Shown here: in pieces, positions 55,622-64,000 of the stretch
Numbering within the stretch: the stretch's first letter is position 1
Layout: every line of letters begins with the position of its first letter
Assembly (NCBI RefSeq): GCF_007829955.1
Contig: NZ_VIWX01000005.1
Coordinates: forward strand, 124,001-188,000
Reading direction: 5' to 3'
DNA length: 64,000 nt
From: Saccharopolyspora dendranthemae
GTDB taxonomy: Bacteria; Actinomycetota; Actinomycetes; Mycobacteriales; Pseudonocardiaceae
Notes under the pieces: generated by a model
What the model was told of the DNA's origin: nothing
The model's database searches: none
The model's input: the letters and a program-made list of their open reading frames with translations, nothing else
Translations under genes and position numbers: made by a program

Positions 55622-58615
55622 GTGACCGAGAGCAGCACACCGACGATGCAGGACGCGCTGCTGGCGCTGCAACGCTACTGGACCGAACGAGGTTGCATGA
55701 TCATGCAGCCGTTCAACACCGAGGTCGGAGCCGGTACCGCCAACCCCGCGACCATGCTGCGGGTGCTGGGGCCGGAGCCGTGGCACGTCGGGTACGTCGA
55801 ACCCAGCGTCCGGCCCGACGACGCCCGCTACGGCGAGAACCCGAACCGGTTGCAGACCCACACCCAGTTCCAGGTCATCCTCAAGCCCGACCCGGGCAAC
55901 CCACAGGAGCTCTACCTGGGCAGCCTGGAAGCGCTCGGCGTCGACACCGAGGCCCACGACATCCGCTTCGTGGAGGACAACTGGGCCTCCCCGGCGCTCG
56001 GCGCCTGGGGTCTGGGCTGGGAGGTCTGGCTGGACGGGCTGGAGATCTCGCAGTTCACCTACTTCCAGCAGGCCGGTGGCCTGGTGCTCGACCCGGTGTC
56101 GGTGGAGATCACCTACGGCATCGAGCGCATCATCATGGCGCTGCAGGGCGTCGAGCACTTCAAGGACATCCAGTACTCCGACGGCGTCTCCTACGGCGAG
56201 ATCTTCGGCCAGTCCGAGTACGAGATGAGCCGCTACTACCTCGACGACGCCGACATCGAGGCCACCCACCGCATGTTCGACACCAGCGCCGCCGAAGCGG
56301 GCCGGCTGCTGGACCTGCGCCTGCCCTCACCGGCCTACGTGCACGTGCTCAAGTGCAGCCACATGTTCAACGTGCTCGACGCGCGGGGTGCCATCAGCAC
56401 CACCGAGCGGGCCAAGGCGTTCGGGCAGATGCGCGGTCTCACCCGCCGCGTCGCGCAGCTGTGGGCGGAGCGCCGCGAGGAGCTCGGCCACCCGCTCGGC
56501 GTCGTCGAGGCCACCGCGCCGGCGGACGACGTCGTCGACTTCCCGACCGTGAGCGAACCGGCGACGCTGCTGTTCGAGATCGGGCTCGAAGAACTCCCGC
56601 ACGCGGACGTGTCCACGATGGCCGATTCGGTGCGCGACTCGCTGGAGTCCAAGCTCTCCGGAACCCGCCTGGCGCACGGCGAGATCAACGCCCACGCCAC
56701 GCCGCGCCGGATCATCGTGCAGGTCGCGAACGTCGCCCCGGCCGAGCCGGACGCCGAGCGCACCGTCCGCGGCCCGAAGGCCGCGGCCGCCTTCGGCGAG
56801 GACGGGACGCCCACCAAGGCCGCCCAGGGCTTCGCGGGCAAGCACGGCGTCTCGCCGGAGGAGCTGAGCCGCGTTGAGGTCGACGGCACCGAGCACGTCG
56901 TCGTCGTGCGCACCGACGAGGGGCGCACGGCTCCGGTCGTGCTGGCCGAGCTGCTGGCCCAGCTGGTGAGCGAACTGCGCGCGGACAAGAACATGCGCTG
57001 GCGCGACCCGAAGCTGTCGTTCAGCCGCCCGGTCCGCTGGTTGCTGGCGCTGCTCGGCGACACCCCGTTGCCGGTCGCGGTGTCCTCGCTGCGCAGCGGC
57101 ACCACCACGCGCGTGCACCGCACCGCTGCCGAGCCGGAGGTGCAGGTGGCCTCCGCTGATGGATACGTGGCGTTCCTGGCCCGGCACGGCATCGTCGCCG
57201 ACGCGGCCGATCGCCGTCGCACGATCGTCGCCGCCGCCACCGAGCTCGCCGCGGGAGTCCGCGGCACCGTCGACTTCGCGGGGGAGGCCGGTCTCGTCGA
57301 CGAGGTCACCAACCTGGTCGAGCAGCCCAACGCCATCCTCGGCGGCTTCGACGAGCGCTACCTGGAGCTGCCCGAGCAGATCCTCACCACGGTGATGCGC
57401 AAGCACCAGCGGTACCTGCCGGTGCGCGGTGAGAGCGGGCTGCTGCCGCACTTCGTGGCCGTGGCCAACGGCGACTGCGACACCGACCTGGTCCGCGAGG
57501 GCAACGAGTCGGTGCTGCGGGCCCGCTACGAGGACGCCGCGTTCTTCTGGCGCGCCGACCTCAAGCGCAAGCCCGAGGAGCTGCGCGAGGGCCTGCACAG
57601 GCTGACCTTCGAGGAGCGGCTGGGCTCGATGGCCGACCGCGCCGACCGCATCGCCCGGGTCGCGGTCTCCCTCGGCGCCACCACCGGCCTGTCCGGGGAG
57701 GACCAGAAGACGGTCGCCCGCGCCGGTGAGCTCGCCAAGTTCGACCTCGCCTCGCAGATGGTCGTGGAACTCTCCGGACTCGCCGGGACCATGGCCCGCG
57801 AGTACGCGTTGCGCTCGGGTGAAACTCCCGCCGTGGCAACGGCTCTGGTCGAGATGGAGCAGCCGCGCGGAGCCGGTGACACGCTCCCGGAGAGCACGCC
57901 TGGTGCGGTGCTCGCGCTCGCCGACCGCTTCGACCTGCTCGCGAGCCTGTTCGCGATCGGCGCCAACCCGACCGGCAGCTCCGACCCGTTCGGTCTCCGC
58001 CGTGCCGCCGGCGGGGTGGTGACGATCCTGCGCGCCACCCCGGCCGCGGGTGCCGTCACGCTGCGCGCCGGGCTGGAGGCCGCCAGCGCCGAGGTCGCCG
58101 TGCAGGGCTCGACGCTCAGCGACGAGGCCCTGGCGGAGGCGCACGACTTCGTCATCCGCCGCTACGAGCAGCAGCTGCTCGACGCCGACCACGAGCACCG
58201 GCTCGTGCAGGCAGTCCTGCCGCTGGCCGACGCTCCGGCCGTCGCCGACGCGACCCTGGCCGAGCTGGAGAAGCGGATCGACGACGAGGACTTCGCCGCG
58301 CTCGTCGCGGTGATCCAGCGCGCCCGCCGCATCGTTCCGGAGGGCACCGCCCCCTCCTACGACGCGGACGTGCTCACCGATCAGGCCGAACGCGATCTGC
58401 ACTCCGAGGTCGCGGCGGTCTCGGGCCGGTTGTCGGGGGCCGCGAGCCTCGCCGAGTTCCTCTCGATCGCCGCGCCGCTGGTGGCGCCGGTGAACCGGTT
58501 CTTCGACGAGGTCATGGTCATGGCCGAGGACCCCGCCCTCCGCGCGGCCCGCCTCGGACTGCTGGCCACGATCACCGCTCTCGCCGACGACTACCTCGAC
58601 TGGCGAGCCCTCTGA
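55622..58615 (+). CDS. glyS: Glycyl-tRNA synthetase, fused alpha-beta type
   Basis: A 997-residue class II glycyl-tRNA synthetase in which the alpha and beta subunits of the bacterial tetrameric enzyme are one chain. Residues about 1-290 are the catalytic alpha part (TMQDALLALQRYWTERGCMI, MQPFNTEVGAGTANP, HTQFQVILKPDPGN). From about 310 the beta part follows (LLFEIGLEELPHADV, DKNMRWRDPKLSFSRPVRWL, ILTTVMRKHQRYLPV, FDLASQMVVELSGLAGTMAREYA) with the helical anticodon-binding end. Fusions of this sort are known in chlamydiae, whereas most actinobacteria use the unrelated alpha-2 enzyme. It starts at GTG 55622 after gaaggg, and a 14-bp terminator follows. I see no T-box in its leader. Confidence 0.93.
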   Translation: MTESSTPTMQDALLALQRYWTERGCMIMQPFNTEVGAGTANPATMLRVLGPEPWHVGYVEPSVRPDDARYGENPNRLQTHTQFQVILKPDPGNPQELYLGSLEALGVDTEAHDIRFVEDNWASPALGAWGLGWEVWLDGLEISQFTYFQQAGGLVLDPVSVEITYGIERIIMALQGVEHFKDIQYSDGVSYGEIFGQSEYEMSRYYLDDADIEATHRMFDTSAAEAGRLLDLRLPSPAYVHVLKCSHMFNVLDARGAISTTERAKAFGQMRGLTRRVAQLWAERREELGHPLGVVEATAPADDVVDFPTVSEPATLLFEIGLEELPHADVSTMADSVRDSLESKLSGTRLAHGEINAHATPRRIIVQVANVAPAEPDAERTVRGPKAAAAFGEDGTPTKAAQGFAGKHGVSPEELSRVEVDGTEHVVVVRTDEGRTAPVVLAELLAQLVSELRADKNMRWRDPKLSFSRPVRWLLALLGDTPLPVAVSSLRSGTTTRVHRTAAEPEVQVASADGYVAFLARHGIVADAADRRRTIVAAATELAAGVRGTVDFAGEAGLVDEVTNLVEQPNAILGGFDERYLELPEQILTTVMRKHQRYLPVRGESGLLPHFVAVANGDCDTDLVREGNESVLRARYEDAAFFWRADLKRKPEELREGLHRLTFEERLGSMADRADRIARVAVSLGATTGLSGEDQKTVARAGELAKFDLASQMVVELSGLAGTMAREYALRSGETPAVATALVEMEQPRGAGDTLPESTPGAVLALADRFDLLASLFAIGANPTGSSDPFGLRRAAGGVVTILRATPAAGAVTLRAGLEAASAEVAVQGSTLSDEALAEAHDFVIRRYEQQLLDADHEHRLVQAVLPLADAPAVADATLAELEKRIDDEDFAALVAVIQRARRIVPEGTAPSYDADVLTDQAERDLHSEVAAVSGRLSGAASLAEFLSIAAPLVAPVNRFFDEVMVMAEDPALRAARLGLLATITALADDYLDWRAL

Positions 58616-58624
58616 CGAACCCCT

Positions 58625-58662
58625 CGAACGGGGCCCGGACCACTGCGCCCGGGCCCCGTTCG
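58625..58662 (+). terminator. Terminator of glyS
   Basis: cgaacggggcccgg pairs perfectly with ccgggccccgttcg around a 10-nt loop, 9 bp after the stop. Confidence 0.8.
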
Positions 58663-58680
58663 TGTGAAGTTGTCACCAGG

Positions 58681-58750
58681 TCCCAGGTTTAGTCCAAACC
58701 GAGGACCTCTCGTGCCCGAAATGTCGGCTCAGTTTGGACTAAAACTGGGC
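58681..58750 (+). repeat. 70-bp inverted element (family 2), copy 5, subtype B
   Basis: 70 bp with interior gaggacctctcgtgcccgaa. The left arm has one change (tcccaggttt). It lies between the glyS terminator and the convergent secreted-protein gene. Confidence 0.85.
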
Positions 58751-58848
58751 TGCTCCCGGGACGAGGAAGGCGGGAGCGCTCACGAGAACGACCTCGACCA
58801 CCGCGAAGGCTCTCCGGGTGCGCCGCCGCAGAGTTGCGGGGTCGCTCG

Positions 58849-58918
58849 GGGCGGTTTTGGTCTGAATTGACCGGGTGAATCGGGCTTTGATCATGGACGG
58901 TTCGGACCAAAACCGCCC
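58849..58918. repeat. Diverged relative of the 70-bp element
   Basis: Also 70 bp: gggcggttttggtctgaa and ttcggaccaaaaccgccc form 18-bp arms with one G-T pair. The arm sequence differs from family 2 but keeps gttttxgtc at the same offset, and the interior contains gatcatgg. It lies 98 bp beyond copy 5. No gene is seen in 58616-58990. Confidence 0.6.
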
Positions 58919-58990
58919 GTTGGCCACGCGCCGCACGAGCGTGCGGTGCCTCCACTCCTATGGTCCTGAAGTGCTGCTCCGCGCGGAGGA

Positions 58991-59509
58991 TCAGGGTGAG
59001 CAGGCGTCCATGCCCGCTGTGTTCTCCAGTCCGAAGTCGGCGAGGTACCCGTCGTCCTTGAACGCGAAGATGTAGCGCTGGCCCGGGCGGTCCGGGATGT
59101 CGTGCGCGTAGGTGAAGTCCGCCGGCGGGTACTGGTACAGGTCCGGGTAGGTCGCCTTGACCTGGTCGAGGGTCTGCCCGAAGCCGACGCCTTCGGGCGT
59201 CTGCATGGCGTCGGTGACCTGGATCTCGACCACGCCGTGGGTGGGGTGGACGAACACCCCGTTGCCCGGGTTGCCCTGCCCCTCCTCGGGCCGGAAGTCC
59301 AGGACGTTGCAGCCCTGGTTCGGTTCTCCCGGCGTCTCGTCGACGACCAGGCCGGTCGCGAGCGCGTCCTGCTCGGACTGGCCCAGGCACAACGTCTTGT
59401 AGCAGTCCGGTCCGATCGGAACGGGCGCTTCCTGCGCGCTCGCGAGTCCGGTGCCCCCGACGGTCAGCGCAGCCGCCAGCGCTCCTGCGATCCCCAGTGC
59501 TCGTCGCAT
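58991..59509 (-). CDS. Secreted protein of unknown function, 172 aa
   Basis: An exported protein: RRALGIAGALAAALTVGGTGLASAQEAP is a clear signal peptide with an AxA cleavage site. The mature part begins IGPDCYKTLCLGQSEQDALA and contains NQGCNVLDFRPEEGQGN, GVVEIQVTDAMQTPEG, FGQTLDQVKATYPDLYQY and a final Cys. The layout of short repeats around GFGQTLDQVKATYPDL recalls small secreted actinobacterial proteins with a beta-rich fold, but I cannot name a family. The ATG at 59509 has a gggag site. It is convergent with glyS. Confidence 0.7.
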   Translation of the reverse strand: MRRALGIAGALAAALTVGGTGLASAQEAPVPIGPDCYKTLCLGQSEQDALATGLVVDETPGEPNQGCNVLDFRPEEGQGNPGNGVFVHPTHGVVEIQVTDAMQTPEGVGFGQTLDQVKATYPDLYQYPPADFTYAHDIPDRPGQRYIFAFKDDGYLADFGLENTAGMDACSP

Positions 59510-59645
59510 GTTCACTCCCCAGTGAGTCGGTACGTCCACCATCCTGCAGACGCCCGGGGTGCCTCGCAGGTTGCAGGCGGGCGAGCAGTTCTTCTGTTCG
59601 AAGAGGACGTTCCCGATCACTTCGCTTGGTGGACAGCGACTTCCG

Positions 59646-60710
59646 TCAGTCGAGCTCGATGGGCGCGATGCCCAGCACCCCGTAGCTCACCGCCCAGTAC
59701 AGGACGTAGCCCGCCAGCAGCACGTAACCGTGCCAGCGGCGCAGCTGACCGGTCGACAGGAAGTAGGCGGCCAGGGCCGTGAGCACCACGAGCGCGGGCA
59801 GGTGCCAGCTGAGCACGCTGGAGTCCACCACGAGACCTCCGGCGAGCAGGATGATGCCGAGCTTGCCGGTCACCGAGAACACGACGCTGCCGATGACGTT
59901 GCCGACGCCGATCTCCGGCGCGCCGCGCCGGGTGGGCTCGACGGTGAGGAAGATGTCCTCGATGGTCAGCACGAGCGTGGCGATGGTGGCGCCGAACAGC
60001 GTTCCTTCGAGGCCGAACTCCTCCAGGATCCCCTCGGTGCCGACGCCGGTGGCCCACGCACCCGCGATCAGCCCGACCAGCGCCAGGAGCGCGAACGCGG
60101 CTCCGGCCCAGCCGGGCATGTCGCGCATCTTGGCGAAGGGCATCCGCTCGGCGAAGCTCGGGTTCTCCGGCGTTTCCGGCCCCTGGGGCGGGAGTTCGGC
60201 CACCGCGGTTCCGCTGCCCTCGCGGGCGGTCGCGAACGCCTCGTAGAGCTCGGCGTCGCGGAACACCGGGCGCGAGCCGCGGGATTCGCGAACCACGACG
60301 TAGCCGAGGAATCCCGCGAACAGCGCCAGCAGCACCACGCCGGTGAGCGCGTTCATCGGCGCCAGCGCGACGAAACCCACCAGGACCAGGGGAGCGGCGG
60401 CGAACAGAAGGAGGTAGTCGCGCGGGATGTTCACCTTCGTCGGGGTGAGGATCGCCGCGAGCGCGAGGACGACGCCGGGCAGCGAGAGCGCGGTCCCGAA
60501 CACGATCCCCAGCGCGACGCCGTCGAGATCCTCCATGTTCAGCGCCACGCCGAGGAAGATGTCGTCGAACTCGATTCCGGTGAAGATGATCGCGAGCAGG
60601 AAGAGTGAAATTCGCAGCCCGGCAGCCATTCCGACCAGGTAGCCGACGAGCTTCTCGGCGCTGTAGATCAACAATGCCGCTCCGGCGGCGAAGATCAGAA
60701 TTGATTCCAT
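59646..60710 (-). CDS. CaCA-superfamily cation antiporter
   Basis: A 354-residue membrane protein with about ten helices in two homologous halves. The alpha repeats are GIEFDDIFLGVALNM in the first half and TIEDIFLTVEPTRRGAPEIGVGNVIGSVVFSV in the second; acidic residues in helix 2 and 7 positions and the GN..GS pattern fit Na+/Ca2+ (or H+/Ca2+) exchangers. A hydrophilic loop of about 60 residues separates the halves. The ATG at 60710 is used; the long upstream extension in the same frame is only the shadow of the divergent gene. Confidence 0.82.
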   Translation of the reverse strand: MESILIFAAGAALLIYSAEKLVGYLVGMAAGLRISLFLLAIIFTGIEFDDIFLGVALNMEDLDGVALGIVFGTALSLPGVVLALAAILTPTKVNIPRDYLLLFAAAPLVLVGFVALAPMNALTGVVLLALFAGFLGYVVVRESRGSRPVFRDAELYEAFATAREGSGTAVAELPPQGPETPENPSFAERMPFAKMRDMPGWAGAAFALLALVGLIAGAWATGVGTEGILEEFGLEGTLFGATIATLVLTIEDIFLTVEPTRRGAPEIGVGNVIGSVVFSVTGKLGIILLAGGLVVDSSVLSWHLPALVVLTALAAYFLSTGQLRRWHGYVLLAGYVLYWAVSYGVLGIAPIELD

Positions 60711-60882
60711 GGCGCCTCGAAGTGTCGGGCGGGCGCTGGTGTCGCTCGCTGTTCGAAACACCATCGCGTCGCCGCCCTCGAGTGGCAACCCGTTGCCCGA
60801 CGGGCGCGATCTCATCCGCAACGAACGGGTGCGCGAACGCAACCGGCGGTGGGGCGTTGCGGCGGTGCGGGAGACTGTGGGC

Positions 60883-61416
60883 GTGACTGGTGGTGCGTGG
60901 TTGATGCTGGTGTACCGGGTTCCTGGCGAGCCGACGCGGCTGCGCGCGACGGTGTGGCGCAGGTTGAAGGCGGCCGGGGCGGTGTACCTGGCGAACTCGG
61001 TGGCGGTGCTCCCGGAGTCCGCTGCGGCGGAGCGAGCCCTGCGCAAGCTGCGCGCGGAGATCGAGGGCATGGGCGGAACCGGGCAGCTGCTGCGAGCCGA
61101 GGCGCTGGCGGGGCAGGACGAGGTCGTCGCCGCGTTCAACGGTGCTCGCGACGCCGAGTACCAGGAGGTCCTGTCGCGGTGCTCGGACTTCCAGGCCGAG
61201 ATCGACAAGGAGACCGGCGCGGGCAAGTTCACCTACGCCGAGCTGGAGGAGAACGAGGAGGACCTCGCCAAGCTCCGCCGCTGGCTGGACAAGATCCGCG
61301 CCCGCGACACCCTCGGCGCCCCGCTGGGCGAGGAGACCGTCGCCGGCGTGGAGAACTGCGCCCGCGCGCTCGACGCCTTCGCCGAGCGCGTCTACGCAGC
61401 TGAGGCGAACACCTGA
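60883..61416 (+). CDS. ChrB N-terminal-domain protein
   Basis: A 177-residue protein matching the ChrB N-terminal domain: MLVYRVPGEPTRLRATVWRR, LKAAGAVYLANSVAVLP, and a helical C-terminal part (EYQEVLSRCSDFQAEIDKE, ELEENEEDLAKLRRWL). ChrB regulates chromate resistance in some bacteria, but stand-alone N-terminal domains are widespread in actinomycetes and need not concern chromate; no ChrA transporter is nearby. The GTG at 60883 is chosen since the domain begins six residues later; the longer frame from 60709 overlaps the antiporter start. Confidence 0.75.
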   Translation: MTGGAWLMLVYRVPGEPTRLRATVWRRLKAAGAVYLANSVAVLPESAAAERALRKLRAEIEGMGGTGQLLRAEALAGQDEVVAAFNGARDAEYQEVLSRCSDFQAEIDKETGAGKFTYAELEENEEDLAKLRRWLDKIRARDTLGAPLGEETVAGVENCARALDAFAERVYAAEANT

Positions 61417-61486
61417 GCGGCACGCTGAAGGATGGTGTCGCTCACGAGCACTACCTGCGGAGTCTAACCGCCGTTACACTCGTGTC

Positions 61487-61903
61487 ATGACGATCGTGAG
61501 CACTCTCCTGGGCGTTGCCGCGGGTCTGCTGGTGGTCTGGCTGGCGCTCGTGGTGGTCCTGCTGGTGATGTGCCCGCGCAAGGGGATGCTCAGCGAGGCC
61601 CTGCGGCTGCTGCCGGACACGCTGCGCCTGCTGCGCAGGCTCGCCGCCGACCCCGGGATGCCGCGCGGCGTGCGCATTCGGCTCGGCGGTCTGCTGGCCT
61701 ACCTCGCGCTGCCGTTCGACCTGGTCCCCGACTTCGTCCCGGTCCTCGGGTACGCGGACGACGCGATCGTGGTCGTCGCGGTGCTGCGCTCGGTGGTCCG
61801 CAGGGCGGGCACCGAGGCCGTGCAGCGGCACTGGCCCGGTACCGACGAGGGCTTCGCGGCCCTGTCGCGGTTGGCGGGGCTGCCGCAGCGCGCACTCGAC
61901 TAG
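61487..61903 (+). CDS. DUF1232 (YkvA-like) membrane protein
   Basis: A 138-residue protein. An N-terminal helix (STLLGVAAGLLVVWLALVVVLLVM) is followed by a DUF1232 segment: ALPFDLVPDFVPVLGYADDAIVVVAVLRSV, with the signature P(F/I)DL(V/I)PD. Its role is unknown. TACACT ends 6 nt before the ATG, so the message may be leaderless. It is followed by a 145-bp gap and then the SARP regulator. Confidence 0.87.
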   Translation: MTIVSTLLGVAAGLLVVWLALVVVLLVMCPRKGMLSEALRLLPDTLRLLRRLAADPGMPRGVRIRLGGLLAYLALPFDLVPDFVPVLGYADDAIVVVAVLRSVVRRAGTEAVQRHWPGTDEGFAALSRLAGLPQRALD

Positions 61904-62048
61904 CGTGGAATTCACGCTTTTGGAATACTCCGGCGGGATTATCGGGTCGATTCCCGAGAAATGCCGCTCGAATTTCTTGCGCGCAAACCCCGAACCCTAG
62001 GAAACTCGGTCTCTATCCGTTTGACCTTGTTAATGGGGGTGGAATCCG

Positions 62049-64000
62049 GTGCGGTTCGACGTGCTGGGGCCGGTTCGGGTGCGGCACGGCACCGTGGACG
62101 TACCGGTTCCAGGCCTGTTGCGGCAACGCCTGCTCGCGTTGCTCCTCGCGCACGCCAACACGCCGGTCTCGGCGGAGTGGCTCTCGGTGGCGCTGTGGGG
62201 AGGCGAGCCGGAACGTCGCGGCGGCAGCAAGCTGCACCTGCTGGTTCACCGGTTGCGAAAGACCCTCGGTGAACCCGAACGCCTGGTCTCCGACGCGGGC
62301 GGCTACTGGCTGCAGGTCGAACCGGACGAGCTCGACGTCGAGCGCTTCGAAACCCTCCTGAACCTCGCCGAGCGCAACTTCGACCCGCAGCGCCGGGTCG
62401 ACATGCTGCGCCAAGCGCTGCGGTTGTGGCGCGGCTGCCCGTACCACGACCTCGACCTCACCGAGCTCGCCGGCGAGACGCAGCGCATCGAAGAACGCCG
62501 CCTGGTCGCGCTGGAACAGCTGCACGCGGCTGAACTCGACTGCGGCAGGCACGCTTTCATCATCGCCGAGCTCACCGAGCTGGTGCGCGAGAACCCGCTG
62601 CGGGAACGCCTCCACGCACTGCTCATGACGGCCCTGTACCGCTCGGGCAGGCAGGCGGACGCGCTCGCGGTGTACCGCCGCGCCCGCCGCACCGTCGTCG
62701 AGGAGCTGGGTCTGGAACCGGGCCAGGCGCTGCGGGAGCTGGAGCAGCGCATCCTCGCCGGGGAGCACATCGAGTTCGAGCCGCCGACCGCCCGCCCGCC
62801 GACGCGACCGGCGCAACTTCCGCACGACGTCCCGGGTTTCGTGGGCCGCGACGCGGCTCTGGCCGAGCTCGACCGGCTCGGCGAGAAGCCCGAGGTGCCC
62901 ATCGCCGTGATCGCGGGCACCGCGGGCGTGGGCAAGTCCGCTCTGGTGACGCACTGGGCCCACGCGGCGCGCGAACGCTTCCCGGACGGCCAGCTCTACG
63001 TCGACCTGCGCGGCTACGGCCCGGACCAACCGCTGAGCACCACCGAGGTGCTGGCCGGTTTCCTGCGCTCCCTCGGCATTCCCGGCGACGCGATCCCGGC
63101 CGACGCCACCGAGCGCGCCGCTCGCTTCCGCACCGTGGTCGACCAGCGCCGGATGCTGATCGTGCTGGACAACGCCGCTGATCCGGGGCAGGTCCGGCCG
63201 CTGCTTCCCGGCACGCCCACGAGCTTCGTGGTGGTCACCAGCCGCGACTCGCTGTCCGGCCTCAGCGCCCGCGACGGCGCCTACCGGCTGGTGCTGGACC
63301 GGATGCACGCCGACGAGGCGCACGCGTTGCTCACCGATCGGCTGGGGGAGCAGGTGATGAGCGCCGAGGCGGCCCGGCCGCTGATCGAGCGGTGCGCCCG
63401 GTTGCCGCTGGCCCTGCGGGTCGCGGCCGAGCGCATCCACCAGAGCACGAGCCGCGACGTGGGCGAGCTGCTGGAAGCCCTCACCGACGAGCAGCGCGGC
63501 CTGGACGCGCTGGACACCGGGGACGAGCACACCTCCGTGCGCGCGGTGTTCTCCTGGTCCTACCGCAACCTGCCCGAGGACGCGGCCCGCCTCTTCCGCC
63601 TCTACGGCTTCACCTGCAGGCACGCCGGTCACCGCATCGGCGTCTTCGCGCTCACCGCCTTGCTGGGCGCCGAGGACGTGCAGACGACCCGGCGGCTGCT
63701 CGACGTGCTGGTCCGCGCCCACCTGCTCACCGAGGTCAGCTACGGCCGGTACGAGATGCACGCGCTGCTCGGCGACTACGCGGCCGAGCTCGCCGTGCTG
63801 GAGCAGGACAAGCCGGCGATCGTGGCCCGGTTGCTCGGCTTCTACCTGCACACCGCCGACCAGGCGATGCGCATCCTGCAGCCCGGCCGCGACCCGGACG
63901 CGGGAGGGCTGCCTGCTCCGGTGGTGATGCCGAACCTGTCGAACCAGGAGTCGGCGGTGAAGTGGCTGGAGACCGAACGCCCCAACCTCATGTGCGCGGC
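62049..64000 (+). CDS. AfsR-like SARP regulator, 5' part (runs off the window)
   Basis: An open frame from GTG 62049 to the end of the window (650 codons, no stop). The first 95 residues are an OmpR-type winged helix (MRFDVLGPVRVRHGTVDV, LRQRLLALLLAHANTPVS), then the BTAD domain (LDVERFETLLNLAERN, LIRENPLRERLHALLM-like block, ALYRSGRQADALAVYRRARR) to about 245. An NB-ARC ATPase follows (VIAGTAGVGKSALVTHWAH near 295, RMLIVLDNAADPGQVR, LPLALRVAAERIH). This order is that of AfsR-type activators of secondary metabolism, which usually end in TPR repeats, outside the window. A gggggtgg site precedes the start. Confidence 0.9.
   Translation, partial: MRFDVLGPVRVRHGTVDVPVPGLLRQRLLALLLAHANTPVSAEWLSVALWGGEPERRGGSKLHLLVHRLRKTLGEPERLVSDAGGYWLQVEPDELDVERFETLLNLAERNFDPQRRVDMLRQALRLWRGCPYHDLDLTELAGETQRIEERRLVALEQLHAAELDCGRHAFIIAELTELVRENPLRERLHALLMTALYRSGRQADALAVYRRARRTVVEELGLEPGQALRELEQRILAGEHIEFEPPTARPPTRPAQLPHDVPGFVGRDAALAELDRLGEKPEVPIAVIAGTAGVGKSALVTHWAHAARERFPDGQLYVDLRGYGPDQPLSTTEVLAGFLRSLGIPGDAIPADATERAARFRTVVDQRRMLIVLDNAADPGQVRPLLPGTPTSFVVVTSRDSLSGLSARDGAYRLVLDRMHADEAHALLTDRLGEQVMSAEAARPLIERCARLPLALRVAAERIHQSTSRDVGELLEALTDEQRGLDALDTGDEHTSVRAVFSWSYRNLPEDAARLFRLYGFTCRHAGHRIGVFALTALLGAEDVQTTRRLLDVLVRAHLLTEVSYGRYEMHALLGDYAAELAVLEQDKPAIVARLLGFYLHTADQAMRILQPGRDPDAGGLPAPVVMPNLSNQESAVKWLETERPNLMCA

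Noticed and set aside
11771..58750. Could the repeated 70-bp elements be a CRISPR array?
   Set aside because: Copies are kilobases apart, have no spacers of even length, and no cas genes occur in the window.

Overview
This 64-kb window is high-GC actinobacterial chromosome. The DUF397/DUF5753 regulator pair, an EspG/PPE-type ESX gene set, WhiB7, AdnAB, UPF0182 and a SARP regulator point to the family Pseudonocardiaceae, and I would guess Saccharopolyspora. That genus call is inference; no 16S gene is present. Nearly every gene is an ordinary chromosomal gene with the same G/C-rich third positions as its neighbours.

Layout. 1-454: the 5' end of a secreted GH18 chitinase on the minus strand, cut by the window edge. 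0.7-9.8 kb: the AdnAB motor-nuclease operon and a K+ channel. 9.8-21.9 kb: an accessory stretch with a secreted zinc peptidase, an ESX-type toxin with a WXG partner and a putative lipoprotein immunity gene, an XRE/DUF397 pair, a four-gene PPE-like/EspG cluster and two M16 peptidases. 21.9-36.1 kb: nudC, uvrD2, whiB7 with a long attenuated leader, an ABC1 kinase, a zincin (DUF2342), a PDZ-Lon protease and UPF0182. The order adnA-adnB-K+ channel-nudC-uvrD2-whiB7-ABC1-zincin-PDZ protease-UPF0182 matches, from memory, Mycobacterium tuberculosis Rv3202c-Rv3193c, so the 9.8-21.9 kb stretch looks like an insertion in a conserved neighbourhood.

36.3-43.9 kb: two identical initiator tRNA-fMet genes flanking a SnoaL/EthD pair, then PadR, prfB, ftsE, ftsX, smpB, an amidohydrolase and tmRNA (ssrA). 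This is the translation-termination, ribosome-rescue and divisome block. 44.4-53.4 kb: a secreted C15-peptidase-like protein with Ser at the catalytic Cys position, a divergent LysR/acetyltransferase pair, a DUF6230-DUF6114-secreted protein operon behind a Crp-like site, and a siderophore uptake operon behind an iron box. 53.5-64 kb: an AbiEi/DUF559 protein bracketed by repeats, a GNAT, a fused alpha-beta glycyl-tRNA synthetase, a secreted protein, a CaCA-type antiporter, a ChrB-like protein, a DUF1232 protein and the 5' part of an AfsR-like SARP regulator that runs off the window.

The least explained material is non-coding. Three unrelated families of structured repeats occur here: a ~150-bp element in convergent intergenic gaps whose stem arms covary between copies; a 70-bp element with long terminal inverted repeats (five copies plus one diverged relative); and a diverged direct repeat beside tmRNA whose hairpin also covaries. 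Many genes also carry a TANNNT -10 hexamer only 6-8 nt before the start codon, the signature of leaderless transcripts.
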